Assembly (NCBI GenBank): GCA_036426205.1
Contig: CM071579.1
Coordinates: 19,041,480-19,105,479 of the forward strand
Length of the DNA stretch: 64,000 nt
Direction: 5' to 3'
DNA from: Ascaphus truei
Taxonomy: Eukaryota; Chordata; Amphibia; Anura; Ascaphidae
Shown here piece by piece: positions 10,867 to 21,119 of the stretch (the first letter of the stretch is position 1; each line of letters opens with the position of its first letter). Both the position numbers and the translations under genes were made by a program. Under the pieces are notes generated by a model. That model ran no database searches. It worked only from the letters and a program-made list of their open reading frames with translations, and was not told the origin of the DNA.

Positions 10867-11652
10867 GCCATATTCATGAGAAATCAGTGCAATAAACAGG
10901 ACGTGTGTGGCGCAATATGAATTCCGTGCAAATGTGTACATGCTAAATTACATATCCATCGGCTATTCATTAAGCCACCAATTTGCAGTTTAAAGAGCTG
11001 AAATATGTGTAATATATTCAGAGGATGTAAATGTGCTTATTTCCAGATATCTCCCTATGTGGGGTATCTGTTAATCATCTCTCTTGCCTACCCGAGGGGG
11101 TGCAAACTTTTTGTCTGGGTATTCGTCAGTGTCCACCCTATCTTGCAGCAAAACAGACGAAAAGCTCATGCCAATCAGATGTCAACCCGTGTGATTTGTA
11201 TGCATTGCATTCATAAATAGGCCCCTTAAACTCACTAGTACGTCAGCTGGGAAGGAGCCTTCAGTCTGATACACTTAGTGTTGCCAGGTGTTCAGTACTG
11301 TATTTGGACACTCTGTCAAGTAAAATCTTAGAGGTAATTCTGGACATGTATGTGTCCGGTATTACCTCTCTGGACATGTATGTGTCCGGTATTAACTCTC
11401 TGCACATAGTGACCAGACCGGCTTGGGGGGCCGCGGGATATCCCTGTGCAGGGAGAGAGCAGGGCTGTTGCTAGGGGGCTGGGTAGTTTCCTCCATCCTA
11501 ATTGGCTGCATTACCCAATCTGGAGGTGTCAAGTGCCTGGAGCTGAGGCCAAGGAGAGGAGGAAACAGCATGGAGCAGAGAGAGGTGTGTGCGCGCGTCT
11601 CGAGTGTGTTTGTATGTATGTATGTATTTCGACCGTGTGTGTGTACTCAAGC

Positions 11653-11655
<3 letters not shown>
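10867..11655. other. No gene; short tandem duplication
   Basis: A unit of about 33 bp containing GGACATGTATGTGTCCGGTA is present twice at about 11341-11402. The rest has no recognised feature. Confidence 0.55.
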
Positions 11656-11690
<35 letters not shown>

Positions 11691-11932
11691 CAGTGTGTGT
11701 GTGTGTGTGTGTGACAGTGTGTGTGTGTGTGTGACAGTGTGTGTGTGAGTGTGACAGTGTGTGTGTGAGTGTGAGAGGGGGAGAGAGAGAGGAGAGGGGG
11801 AGCGAGGGAGAGGGGGGGAAGAGAGAGAAGGAAGGAGAGAGAGAGGGGAGGAGGAGGAGGAGAGAGAGAGAGAGAGAGAGAGAGACGGAGAGACGAGAAG
11901 GGGGGGTGAGAGAGAGGAGGGGGGGGGAGATC
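11656..11932. repeat. Compound (TG)n and (GA)n microsatellite
   Basis: 11656-11770 is TG-rich with regularly spaced GACAG interruptions. 11776-11932 is an almost pure purine GA/GGA tract. All frames through it are low-complexity artefacts. Confidence 0.95.
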
Positions 11933-12095
11933 GATTGATCCGTGAGGGGGTGATGTGAGATGTAGGGGGGGATGTTTAAACCAAAATCATTAGAAAATAT
12001 ATACACATTGTTTATTCAAAAGTATGAGTTAATTATTATTTATTACCCCCACTTCTTTACACGTCTATTTTGTGATTTACCCGTCGAACATGTTA

Positions 12096-12170
12096 TCCAG
12101 ATAGGGGTTCCCCAAAATGTAATGAAATACTTAAAGGGTTCCTCCAAACAAAAAAGGATGGGAATCACTG
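12096..12170 (-). mobile_element. hAT-like MITE terminal fragment
   Basis: On the minus strand it begins CAGTGATTCCCATCC (near 12170) and continues GGAGGAACCCTTTAAG. The CAGTG..CCCA start is typical of hAT-type ends. Only one end is seen. Confidence 0.45.
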
Positions 12171-12304
12171 CTCTATACACACAAACACACACTGCAGCCC
12201 CCACCTCTATACACACAAACACACACTGCAGCCCCCACCTCTATACACACAAAAACCTACTGCAGGGCCTACCTCTGTATACAGAAACACACAATGCAGC
12301 CAGG
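12171..12304. repeat. 34-bp tandem repeat, four units
   Basis: Four consecutive units of CTCTATACACACAAACACAC plus ACTGCAGCCCCCAC. The first two are identical and the last two diverged. The array sits between two transposon ends. Confidence 0.9.
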
Positions 12305-12683
12305 GTTGCCACCTTCTATTGAAGGCTAACCCGGAGATAACATTTTTTTAGATCTATTTATTATATATTTATTTATCTTGCCTTTGGCTGTATCCTCCCC
12401 TCCAAATTCCGTCAACATGGCTGCGCGACGTCACGTAATACACATTGCCATAACAACGAGCTGCTTCGTGACATCACGCGGTATCAAGTTGACATGACAA
12501 TGGGATGCATTATGGTGACGAGGCATTACGTGATGCCACATTGTCATGGCAACATATCACCGCCTGACGTTAGTGTCTTGTTGTCATGGCAACGAGGAGG
12601 GGGGGGCGTGACATGATGTACATTGTTTTATAAATAATGTTTTAAAGTGTCCCGGTTTTTTATTTTGAAAATCTTGTCACCCT
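12301..12683. mobile_element. MITE-like element with repeated X-box and CRE-like motifs
   Basis: Likely termini are CAGGGTTGCCACCTT at 12301 and TTGTCACCCTAA near 12684. The inverted similarity is imperfect. The interior contains X-box-like palindromes at 12443-12458, 12488-12502, 12541-12553 (TTGTCATGGCAAC) and 12580-12593 (GTTGTCATGGCAAC). CRE-like or half-CRE sites lie among them (GACGTCAC at 12427, GTGACATCACG near 12468, TTACGTGATG near 12526, CTGACGTTA near 12564). It is non-coding. Confidence 0.55.
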
Positions 12684-13253
12684 AACTCTAGTTCAATCCT
12701 TGAAACCACGCAAGGTTACACCCTGTCAGCAGCTTCCTACACTACCAATTGTATACAGTGTCCTCTGTATTTCCCTCACTGCACAGAGAAGAGAGAAAGT
12801 AATAGAATGACAAAGATAGTCACCAGCATGGCATGCGTGACGTATACAGTGCCTAGCGGGTTAACATTTGGCTGCACCCTATTTGCTGTGTGTGCCACAG
12901 TAAGGTGAACACCAGCAACAATAAAACAGTGCCCTAAGAAATATGTTGCATATATATACACAAACACACACAGTATATTTCCCATGCTTATTGCTGCAGC
13001 AAAGCTTATAACCACCTTTCTCCTGGGGGAAGAAATATCTCAATGACTACAGTACTATGATTACCTGTGTGTATTGGGACCTGCTGATTAAATAGGGATG
13101 CAATGGGGGTTCTTAAACTACGAGGAGGGGTCACATACCACCAAAAAATTCACAATTAGACATACACAGTCTTAACCAGCTCAAAACCCAGTCCAACAGT
13201 ATTATACATTTATACATTTAATTTTGCAAATGAGTGCTACTCAAATATATAAC
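12684..13253. other. No recognisable feature
   Basis: Mixed sequence without a gene or an assignable repeat. Confidence 0.55.
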
Positions 13254-14562
13254 TGTAACCCAGGACCCCTCTGGGCTCTCTTCGCTTCCCCTCCCTTCCG
13301 CTCACCTCCGCTGCGGTCAGGAGAGTTATGGGCGGTTACAGGGGCGATCGGGTCGCCGGCTCTCCTAGGCAGGACGTAGGGAAGGGCGCCGCCATCTTTG
13401 TTATGCGAGCGCATGCGCAGTACAGTCACACATGCGCAGAAGTGTATGGACAGTCCGGCAGCCATGTTGGGGTTGGCGCGATAGATCACGCATGCGCAGA
13501 AAGTCACGCACGCGCAGTTTAAGCATGCAAAGTGGCAGCCATTAGGAAGAGGCTCTGAGCTGGGGCTACATATCCCATGAGCCTCAGGGACCAGTCAGAT
13601 GGTGTATATCAGCCAATAGGGCTGCAGCTTCCCCTGGAAGGGGAATATAAATACTCTTTTGCACGCTACAGCCACGTTAGTCGGAGCTGGGACATCAAAA
13701 GGGTAGGGTGTGTATGTGCAGGGAGCCAGTGGCCCCTGCACTAGGCCAAGACCCCCTTAGACCCCAGCTAGGCCCCGACTCCCCTGTATAGTTTGTGGTA
13801 CTACAGGGACAGGCCCTTAGACAGGGACACTGCCCCTTCTAGCTGCACTAGTGACAGGGACACCAGTGAACGCCACGCAGCAGTTGCGGCCTGTGATCTG
13901 GGACCAGACCTCCACCGAAAGACATAGAGACTCTCTACAGTGTGGGACACTCCAACCGGATACCACCCCATGCGGAGGCGGAGTCATCGTGGACGACTTC
14001 ATCGCTGGATCAGTGAATCCTGTCTGTTCTTCTCTCGGCGCGCCCGGGTGCTCCCTACCTACACCCAGTGCACCAACTATACACATTAGTGGGGGCAGCG
14101 CTGTCTCACACTTGGGTGGGTTATCTTGGGGACACTGGGAGGGTTCGGTGTCCAAGAGCACCTCAGCACCTTGGGGACGGTATACCCTACGGGGTGTGGA
14201 CACGGTTTTGGGAACACGGTGGGGGGTTACGGCCGTGTGAGACTTGGCGGGTAGCTGTACCATGTTAGTGTACATCAGTAATGTTTATGGTATAAGTGTG
14301 GTTCATGGTTATGCCTGTTTATGTGCTCATAGTAAAGTATTCTTGTTTTACCACCTTATTGTGTATTGTTCCTATATGGTCCTGCACGGGGTTATCCCAC
14401 ATAGTTAGAATCCCACACAGGTGGAGGCGCTGTCTCCTATCGAATCAGGTACACCCCAGGCTCCCAGCGGCGGAGGTTCAGGCCTCCTGTGAGCCACAGG
14501 TAACGCACCACACACACCGTAGTCGCCTTATCTCCCAGGGGGGTGGGGAAAAGTGCGTTACA
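13254..14562 (+). mobile_element. LTR-like block, probable solo LTR
   Basis: It starts TGTAACCCAGGACC and ends GTGCGTTACA, giving TGTAAC/GTTACA inverted ends over 1,309 bp. A TATA-like GAATATAAATACTC lies near 13643. The first 270 bp are CpG-rich. Flanks TAAC (13250-13253) and CAAC (14563-14566) agree at three of four bases, a possible decayed target duplication. No gag or pol is adjacent, so a solo LTR is the simplest reading. Confidence 0.55.
13409..13518. promoter_or_regulatory. Cluster of NRF1-like motifs in LTR
   Basis: A perfect NRF1-type palindrome GCGCATGCGCA at 13409-13419 is followed by ATGCGCA at about 13431, ACGCATGCGCAG at 13488 and CACGCACGCGCAG near 13505. All lie upstream of the TATA-like box in the same LTR-like block. 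Binding is inferred from the consensus only. Confidence 0.4.
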
Positions 14563-14566
14563 CAAC

Positions 14567-15122
14567 AGTAAACAAAAAAGTTCCCAATGCACATCCAACG
14601 TGACTTCATTTATTCACTTCATTTCTATATGTTTTGTATTCTTATAAGCAGGGGTTCATTTAACCCATTTAGTTCAACATGTTGTCCAAAACATGTTAAA
14701 CCTACAAAAATGTCCCTGTAAACCAATTTTATACAGTGTCCTCTGATGGAGCAGAAACCTCCTGATCGGGCGGCAGCTTAACATGCTTTGGCCAAAATAT
14801 TGAACTAAACGGCCAATACTTATGGGAAGAAAACACATACATGACCGGAATAATTTGCTATATTGGATGTGTATTGGGGCTTACTTGTTTACGGTTGTAT
14901 ACTTCAGGTCATTTTCCCAGTAGCGCTCTAGGTAGCGCAATTCAATATGTAAATATACAATATTGTGGGTCTGGAGCTTGCTGAGATTGTGTACAGTATG
15001 TGTATATGTGAATATACAGCAACACTATTAGCCTAACTGCTCCATATTTATTGGGCTTGAGTGTGTAAACCTCTCTGCAATGTTAATTTCAAGATTTTTT
15101 TTTAAATGAATCCCTGGGTGTA
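14567..15122. other. No recognisable feature
   Basis: AT-rich unassigned sequence. Confidence 0.55.
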
Positions 15123-15130
15123 TGTTAAGG

Positions 15131-15353
15131 CAGGGGGCTCAACTCCAGTCCTCAAGCCCCCCCTCCCCCCCAACAGGACAGGTTTTCAGGATATCCCAGC
15201 TGCAGCACAGGTGGCTCAATCATAGGCTCAGCCAAAGACTGAGCCACCTATGCTGGAGCTGGGACTGATTGAGCCACCTGTGCTGAAGCAGGAATATCCT
15301 GAAAACCTGACCTGTCGGGAGGGGACCCGAGGACTGTAGTTGTGCCCCCCCTG
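15131..15353. mobile_element. hAT-like palindromic MITE, full length
   Basis: It starts CAGGGGGCTCAACTCCAGTC and ends as its inverted counterpart at ..CCCCCCCTG. TGTTAAGG (15123-15130) and TGTTAAAG (15354-15361) form an 8-bp target duplication with one mismatch, diagnostic of the hAT superfamily. The interior carries the GGTTTTCAGGATATCC motif and its inverse. Non-coding. Confidence 0.88.
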
Positions 15354-15361
15354 TGTTAAAG

Positions 15362-16560
15362 TACAAAGCGAAGAACCTCTCCAAAGTGAATTAATCAATA
15401 TTTTAATGAGATCTCTTAACAAGAAAAGACAACATCTTTTCTCCTTGATGTAACACAATGCCCCCCTGCAGCGACGAGAGGTATTCCTGAGAACCTGAGT
15501 GTGACTCCGCCGAGCACAAGTTCTTTAACGGGTTTGCACGGTTCCATTTTGCTGTTATCTATTGCTATTTTTACACAATGATTACCATCTGAATACACAG
15601 TATGCCCCGGAGCTTATGCTTACCATAACACAAGACAGGTTTTAGTGGGAGCGAAGATGGGAGATTGTAACTCTTGGACATATATTTTTATGTACAGTAC
15701 TTTAAACCTTCCTAATTAACATTTTCAGTATTTCTCCATACAATATTTCTCATTAACACTTTGGGCCTTATTCACTATAGTCTGAAGCAGGAGAGTAGAA
15801 TTACTCTTATGGAGCAGTGTTCAGGTAGATTATTCATTTAGTTGCGCCATGTAATTTTTATTAACACAATAGCTTTGGGGTAAAATGTTTTTTATTTACA
15901 GCTTTGATGATAGGGTGAATGATTAAATAATGCTGAATTTCAGTGGTTTCTGGAACCTGGGGATTGCACCGTGCTATCAATACAATATGCAAATGGCAAT
16001 GTGTTAGCATACTTCTCATTTCATTGACCTTTAAAATGCTCTTGTTTGCCCTCCCACCCCCCTCCCCCAAAAAAATCAGCATTCAACTGAAATCACCATC
16101 GGAAATCAAGTTACTTTGCAAGCACAGATCAGCGGCAGTCACTCCAGAGTAATTCTCATTCTGATGGCCTCTGTGGATAAGGCCGTTGCTGCATTCACTG
16201 TATACAATGTTGAATAACCCACAAGATAAATGGTCACACACACAGGATCTTATTTGTAATTAAGCGGTTTCAAGAGCGATACAGTATATCCATTCTCTAT
16301 ATCAAATATATTTGAAAAGAAAAATAGATATATTTATACACAAATTTTTTATGTTTCTCTAATATATTATATATATATAAATAAATAAAATTTTATACTT
16401 GATGTGTATAACAATTGCTTTTCTTAAGGTTTGATTTTGGCCAATATATCGGTTTTATTGTAATTCATGTTATATTATCAATTTATCCCTTTCATGTGTT
16501 ACCAATTAGCCAGGAAGGAGGTTTAATTGGCATACACACATATAAATAGATATGACGTAC
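15362..16560. other. No recognisable feature
   Basis: AT-rich, with TATA-type simple stretches near 16290-16390. No coding signature. Confidence 0.55.
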
Positions 16561-16576
16561 ATCCGTCATTTATCCC

Positions 16577-16756
16577 CTGATGAAATCACTGTGTTCAGAA
16601 AACCGTTTGACAACAATAAAATACACCTTGGAACAGGGAAGAAGTGGCCTTTTGAGCTACAAAACGCTGCGTAGGAGAGATACCATTCAACCTATATATT
16701 TTTATTATTCATATTCCAAGGTGTATTTTATTGTTGTCAAACGGTTTGCTGAACAC
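16577..16756 (+). repeat. Hammerhead-like core and 43-bp snap-back inverted repeat
   Basis: A perfect CTGATGA lies at 16577-16583 and GAAA at 16598-16601. A 4-bp TGAA/TTCA stem (16581-16584 and 16594-16597) abuts the GAAA. The segment 16591-16633 reappears inverted at 16714-16756 with one mismatch, separated by 80 bp. The spacing fits a degenerate hammerhead stem II, but the stem overlaps the conserved A and helix III is not evident, so activity is doubtful. Confidence 0.6.
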
Positions 16757-17249
16757 CGAGTTGATTTCCTCTTCTGCGCATGTGCCGCGCTGTTGCCTGC
16801 CTCTGTGGTTGCCAAGTGAGGTCTGAATCAGTACTGGCAGACGCTGTTACTCAGAGTGGGCGCTCTGACGTCACAGAAGGGCCCGCGGGACCATGCCGTC
16901 ACGCTGCCTGACTGATCGGGAAACACAGTGAGGTCTGCAGAGGAACTTGATTACTACTTGCGAGCAAAGGACAACTACTCCCCAGGACCCACTAAGCGTA
17001 TTGACGCTATTTACAGGACATTGAGACTGTAGCAGAGTCATCAATTATCCGGTATTTCACCTACCTGTAGATGTGGAAAGGAGAGTGAAGCTCTGGTGGT
17101 TCCTGGTTGCAGACGCTGGTAACTGCCACTCTGTGGCTCTATGCTTGATTAAATCTACCTTGATGTACGCATAACCTTGAAACACCTTATATATAAACAT
17201 AGTTTATTACATTTTTCACGATGAGTGTTGTGCGCTTTGTTTATTTTTT
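16757..17249. other. Unassigned repeat-like flank
   Basis: It continues from the inverted repeat and includes a CpG-containing section at about 16855-16920. No gene signature. Confidence 0.45.
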
Positions 17250-17820
17250 TTGTCCCTCACCTGGGGCCTGTCCCTGACACAACTCCAACTACTGGTGGCT
17301 CAGGGCTATCTGGGGCCTCGGGGGCTGCTGGTCTAGTGCAGGGAGTCACTGACTTCTGCACCCTACCTCCTACCCCTAGCTTCTCCTGGCGCCGACTGAC
17401 TCTCTCCTCAAAACCCCGCGAAATGTAACCATTCTCCCTGCAGGGCAATCCTACAGCCCTATTGGCCACTCTGAGACACCTGGTGCCTTCCCCCCTTAGC
17501 CTCATGGGAATTGTAGTCCCATGGAGGCTATTCCTATATTGGGGCCGCGTGCGCGATTCTACTGTGTATGCGTGACTTCCTAATGGCCGCCGCAACTCCC
17601 TAGCTTAATCCGCGCATGCGATCACGGCGCATGCGCGCGCAACCACAATGGCGGCCCCCGCTAGCCGGGTGCGCCGCCGAGCCTCCTGAGGCTCGGAACG
17701 CTCCCTGCTCCGGCCCCCACCTTTGGAAGCAGCCCGCGGGTCCGTCGCTGGATCCGGCGGCACCCGCGACCGCGCTGCCACAAAGAAGGGGGGTCTCTAG
17801 GAGCCGCAGGGGACCGGGGC
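17250..17820 (-). mobile_element. CpG-rich LTR-like block
   Basis: Read on the minus strand it begins TGTAGCCCCGGTCCCCTGC at about 17823. It contains NRF1-like motifs (CCGCGCATGCG near 17610 and GGCGCATGCGCGC near 17628) and resembles the 13254-14562 block in composition and motif content. The other end is not defined. The 93-codon minus frame (17600-17881) is composition-driven. Confidence 0.35.
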
Positions 17821-17829
17821 TACATATAT

Positions 17830-17868
<39 letters not shown>
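17821..17868. repeat. (TA)n microsatellite
   Basis: TACATATATATACATA grading into pure TA for about 30 bases. Confidence 0.95.
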
Positions 17869-17874
<6 letters not shown>

Positions 17875-18163
17875 CCATCACTGTCCTCTAAGTGCTATAA
17901 TAGGGCAGTTATGGGACTTTCCAACACACAGAGAGTTAATCTCCCTAGAGAAGCCAGCAGCAGCTGCTTGAGTAGGCTGAACTCCTGATTGCTCATGGAG
18001 TTTTAAAAGTCAGGCAGTGACTATACACAATGAGAGAGACTACTGTTCCCAGAGAAGTGGGACAGAGAAGAGTTGTCCCCAGTAAGGAAAGCTAGCACAG
18101 TCCCCTAGGCCTTCTGTACGGTGGTTGCTGAGCCTGCTGGGACTGCCTGGGTTGTTAATCTCA

Positions 18164-18312
18164 GGAAGAAGGAAGGACGAGAGACGTGCTGAAGCTGGGA
18201 TGTCCTGTCCTTAACATTGGACTTACAGAGGAGAGATTATCTGAGCTAGTGTGGGGCTGAGCTCCCCTAGGAAGGAAGGATGCGAGACCGTGCTGAAGCG
18301 GGGACGTCTGCT
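18164..18312 (+). repeat. Diverged duplication of about 105 bp
   Basis: GGAAGGACGAGAGACGTGCT at about 18170 is followed about 108 bp later by GGAAGGATGCGAGACCGTGC. Each is followed by GAAGC(T/G)GGGA(T/C)GTC. The second copy runs into the LINE tail. Confidence 0.6.
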
Positions 18313-18610
18313 CATCTATCTGAACAAGCTCCTCACCCCTACCACACGCAGCACTTATCATCTGAGATCGGACTCCAAAAGACTATTCGTGTCCCAAGGC
18401 TCAACAAAGTATCCGGCCGTTCCTCCTTCTCTTACCGTGCACCCCAAAACTGGAACAATCTACCGGAGACTCTCACAGCCGCCACCAGTCTAAGTTCTTT
18501 CAAAACTAAAGCTGTCTCACAGTTTAATCTGGCCTGTAACTGTTACATAAGCCTATAATATACATCTTCTCTAACTGTGCATGCAATGTCTTGTATATAA
18601 TGTATTGACT
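18310..18610 (+). pseudogene. LINE 3' end: RT C-terminal remnant and 3' UTR
   Basis: A plus-strand frame ending near 18558 carries SFSYRAPQNWNNLPETLTAA and then SLSSFKTK. This is the conserved C-terminal signature (F.YRAP..WN.LP....SL..FK) of L2/CR1-type LINE reverse transcriptases. A short 3' UTR follows with TGCATGCAATGTCTTGTATA. The same 3' end occurs at 25345-25674. It is 5' truncated and not functional. Confidence 0.8.
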
Positions 18611-18649
18611 CATTGAGCTAAAAGGAGGGCAGATCGGGATTCATCGGGC

Positions 18650-18900
18650 TGCCCTTGGGGACTGGCATTTTCACACATGCACAGTTCAATGTGACATCAT
18701 CGCGTGCGCGCTGGATGCCGTGACCCAGCACGTTCTTGGCGCGAAACAGACCATTAGGAAAGGTGTACTTAAGGTTTGTATGTTTGTTTGTGATATACTC
18801 CTTATAGTGCAACGCCCATGAAATGCGTAGGAGGTCTGTTATACCTCCGTTTTTAATGGACTAAATAAAGCATTAATTTTTACACCATTTTTGACTGGCT
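18650..18900 (+). repeat. GAAAT-type repeat segment
   Basis: It contains CCCATGAAATGCGTAGGAGG near 18815, then ATAAAGCATTAATTTTTACA and GGCTGTGCGCTATTCCTCC. This layout of GAAAYGCG, then AATAAA-like, then a GTGC element parallels the GAAACGCGT repeats at 50.5 and 58.3 kb. Boundaries are not fixed. Confidence 0.4.
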
Positions 18901-19294
18901 GTGCGCTATTCCTCCAATTCTGCTGATTTCTACTCCATCACTAGCAGCATGCTTCACCAAGGGCGCAGGACGGAGGCATTTTGAGATATGTGAGGACATT
19001 TATATCCATCAACTTATGGGGTTTAATAGTGGTCCGGGGACTATCCCAATGAGGTTTTGAGGAGTGGGTTTGCATTACTCTTTTCCTTCAGGGTTATATT
19101 GTCTCTTTTAAGGACTCCATAATCACCTGGAAGTTGTTTTTGATTCACCTTTCATTATTAGCAGCCTTATACCCTGTGCCTTTGATTATGCATTGATTCT
19201 GATTACATATATTATATGGTCCGGCGCTAGAGTGTATATACCATTAAAACTTTTTTTCATTATTGAAATCCCTGCTCTCTGATTGGTTTGTATC

Positions 19295-19323
19295 CCGGGC
19301 ATTATTCATTCAGTAATGCCCGG
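19295..19323. repeat. Perfect 10-bp hairpin
   Basis: CCGGGCATTA (19295-19304) and TAATGCCCGG (19314-19323) are exact inverses with a 9-base loop. It is possibly the terminus or centre of a small MITE. Confidence 0.7.
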
Positions 19324-19439
19324 AAATTTTGGCAACTTGCCAATTCACCTTTCAGAAATGCAGGGGGCGCGCTGAGACTTTGAAATAAAAAAATTGCCAA
19401 ATTTAAAACTCCTAACAATAAATACATCTCCTGGTCCAA

Positions 19440-19920
19440 GCTCCAGCAGCACCTCCGCTCCTCTCCCCTCGCACAGCACAGCAGCATATGCAGTCTCTCT
19501 CTCTCTCTCTCTCACACAGCACAGCAGCATATGCAGTCTCTCTCTCTCTCTCTCTCACACAGCACAGCAGCATATGCAGTCTCTCTCTCTCACACAGCAC
19601 AGCAGCAGCATTCAGTCTCATCTTCGGCTCTTCCTCTCACACAGCAAGCCAGCAGCATATGCAGTCTCGTCTCTCTCACAGCACAGCACATATGCATCTC
19701 TCTCTCCCTCGTCTCTCTCTCCTCAACACAGCACAGTCCATCGTCTCACACAGCACAGCAGCATATGCAGTCTCTCTCTCCTCTCTCTCTCTCTCTCCTT
19801 CCCGTCTCTCTCACTCCTCCTCGCTCTCTCTCCTCTCTCTCTTCTCTTCCATCATCTCTCTCTCCGCTCTCCTCTCTCTCTCTCTCTCTCTCAGCACAGC
19901 AGTATATGCAGGCTCTCTCT
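19440..19920 (+). repeat. Composite satellite: CT microsatellite with AGCAGCATATGCAG blocks
   Basis: About ten irregular units of roughly 40 bp, each of CACACAGCACAGCAGCATAT, GCAGT and (CT)n. The first three are near identical and later ones vary in CT length. Frames in all directions are open because the unit is Ser/Leu-rich in plus and Arg/Glu-rich in minus. Confidence 0.92.
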
Positions 19921-19994
19921 ACAAAGTAATATTTCTTCCACAACTTGTATAGCTTCTGCTAAGGTAATTTGTATTTGTTTTTTTATTTAGTTTG

Positions 19995-20740
19995 TAGTTA
20001 AAATCACTGTCGTCCCCGTCCCCCCTCCACTTCTCTTCCCCATCTCCCCTTCACCACCTCTCCCCCTCCCCTCTCCCTTTCTCCCCCTCATCCCCTTCCC
20101 ACCTCACCCCCTCTCCACGTCTTTATAACCCCCACCCCACCCCCAATAACCCCCCGCCCCCCAACCCGCCGATTCTCTTGCTGCCCTCACCCCTCACCTC
20201 TCTCTTATCCTCCCCTTAACCCACACCCCCTCTCCCTTCTACCCACCCCCCGCGCACCTCCTCACCCCCCCGCCCAACTCTCTTCTCCCACCCTCAAACC
20301 CTCTATTACTCCTTTCTCTTCATCCCCCCCTCACCTCACTCCCCTCTTTCCTCACCGTCCTCACCCACTCTACCTTACTTCTCCCCCTCCATCAAACCTG
20401 TCTCTCTCTTCTCACCACCACCTAATTCTCCGTCTCCTTCTCCCCTCCCTCACCGGTCTCTCTCTTCTCCCACAATCACCATCTCCCAACTCTATCAGTT
20501 TGCTCACTCTCATTCTCTTACATAGAGTGTCTCCACATCCTTCATCTCGTTAAAGTACTCTCATTCTTCTCCCACCCCGAAGTCCAGCTGCGTCTCTGCC
20601 GTCTCCCCTTTTACTCTTCTACCTCAGATTCTCCACCAACCCCGCCCTCGCCCTCATCCGTCTTTACATGCTCCCCTCCCGTCCCCACCCCCCTCAACTC
20701 TCTCTCCTCTCATTTGCTACTTTAACTACTCCCTATTCTT
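19995..20740. repeat. Degenerate pyrimidine-only tract
   Basis: About 750 bases of almost pure C and T with scattered A (CCCCTCTCC, CTCACC and similar). There is no fixed unit. It continues the CT-rich satellite upstream and ends at the CAGGCAGTCC terminus. Confidence 0.85.
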
Positions 20741-21119
20741 TTCCTATACAGGCAGTCCTTTTTTGACAACTGCTTCGCATTTACAACATGGTTATCCCAC
20801 GCGATGCATGCATACCTATATGTAATTTTTCCAACGCCAACATGGCTTCTCCAACTCTCTTTACGACGCTTTGCAACGTTGGCTGTACTGTGTGTATATA
20901 TTATACACATTCAACATAAAACAACGTTGCAAGCGTCCTTAAGAGCGTATATATATAAAATAATATTATACTATATAATTTATCTTATAACTATATAATA
21001 TATTTATTATGTTATATTAGTCTCCTATCTGAGAGACAAAGACACCGCGCATTGGCTGCCCCGGGATTTGTAAATCCGTAATAGGTAGTAATTATTTTAT
21101 AAATTCGTGGAAACAATCT

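Noticed and set aside
11423..12006. Cys/Val-rich and Ser/Leu-rich ORFs
   Set aside because: Direct translations of (TG)n and (GA)n microsatellites.
13254..17823. One full-length LTR element from the 13.2-kb block to the 17.8-kb block
   Set aside because: The two CpG-rich blocks are in opposite apparent orientation, differ in sequence, and have a hAT-like MITE and no gag/pol between them.
19394..19990. 198-codon Ser/Leu-rich ORF
   Set aside because: Encoded by the CT satellite. All plus frames are open.
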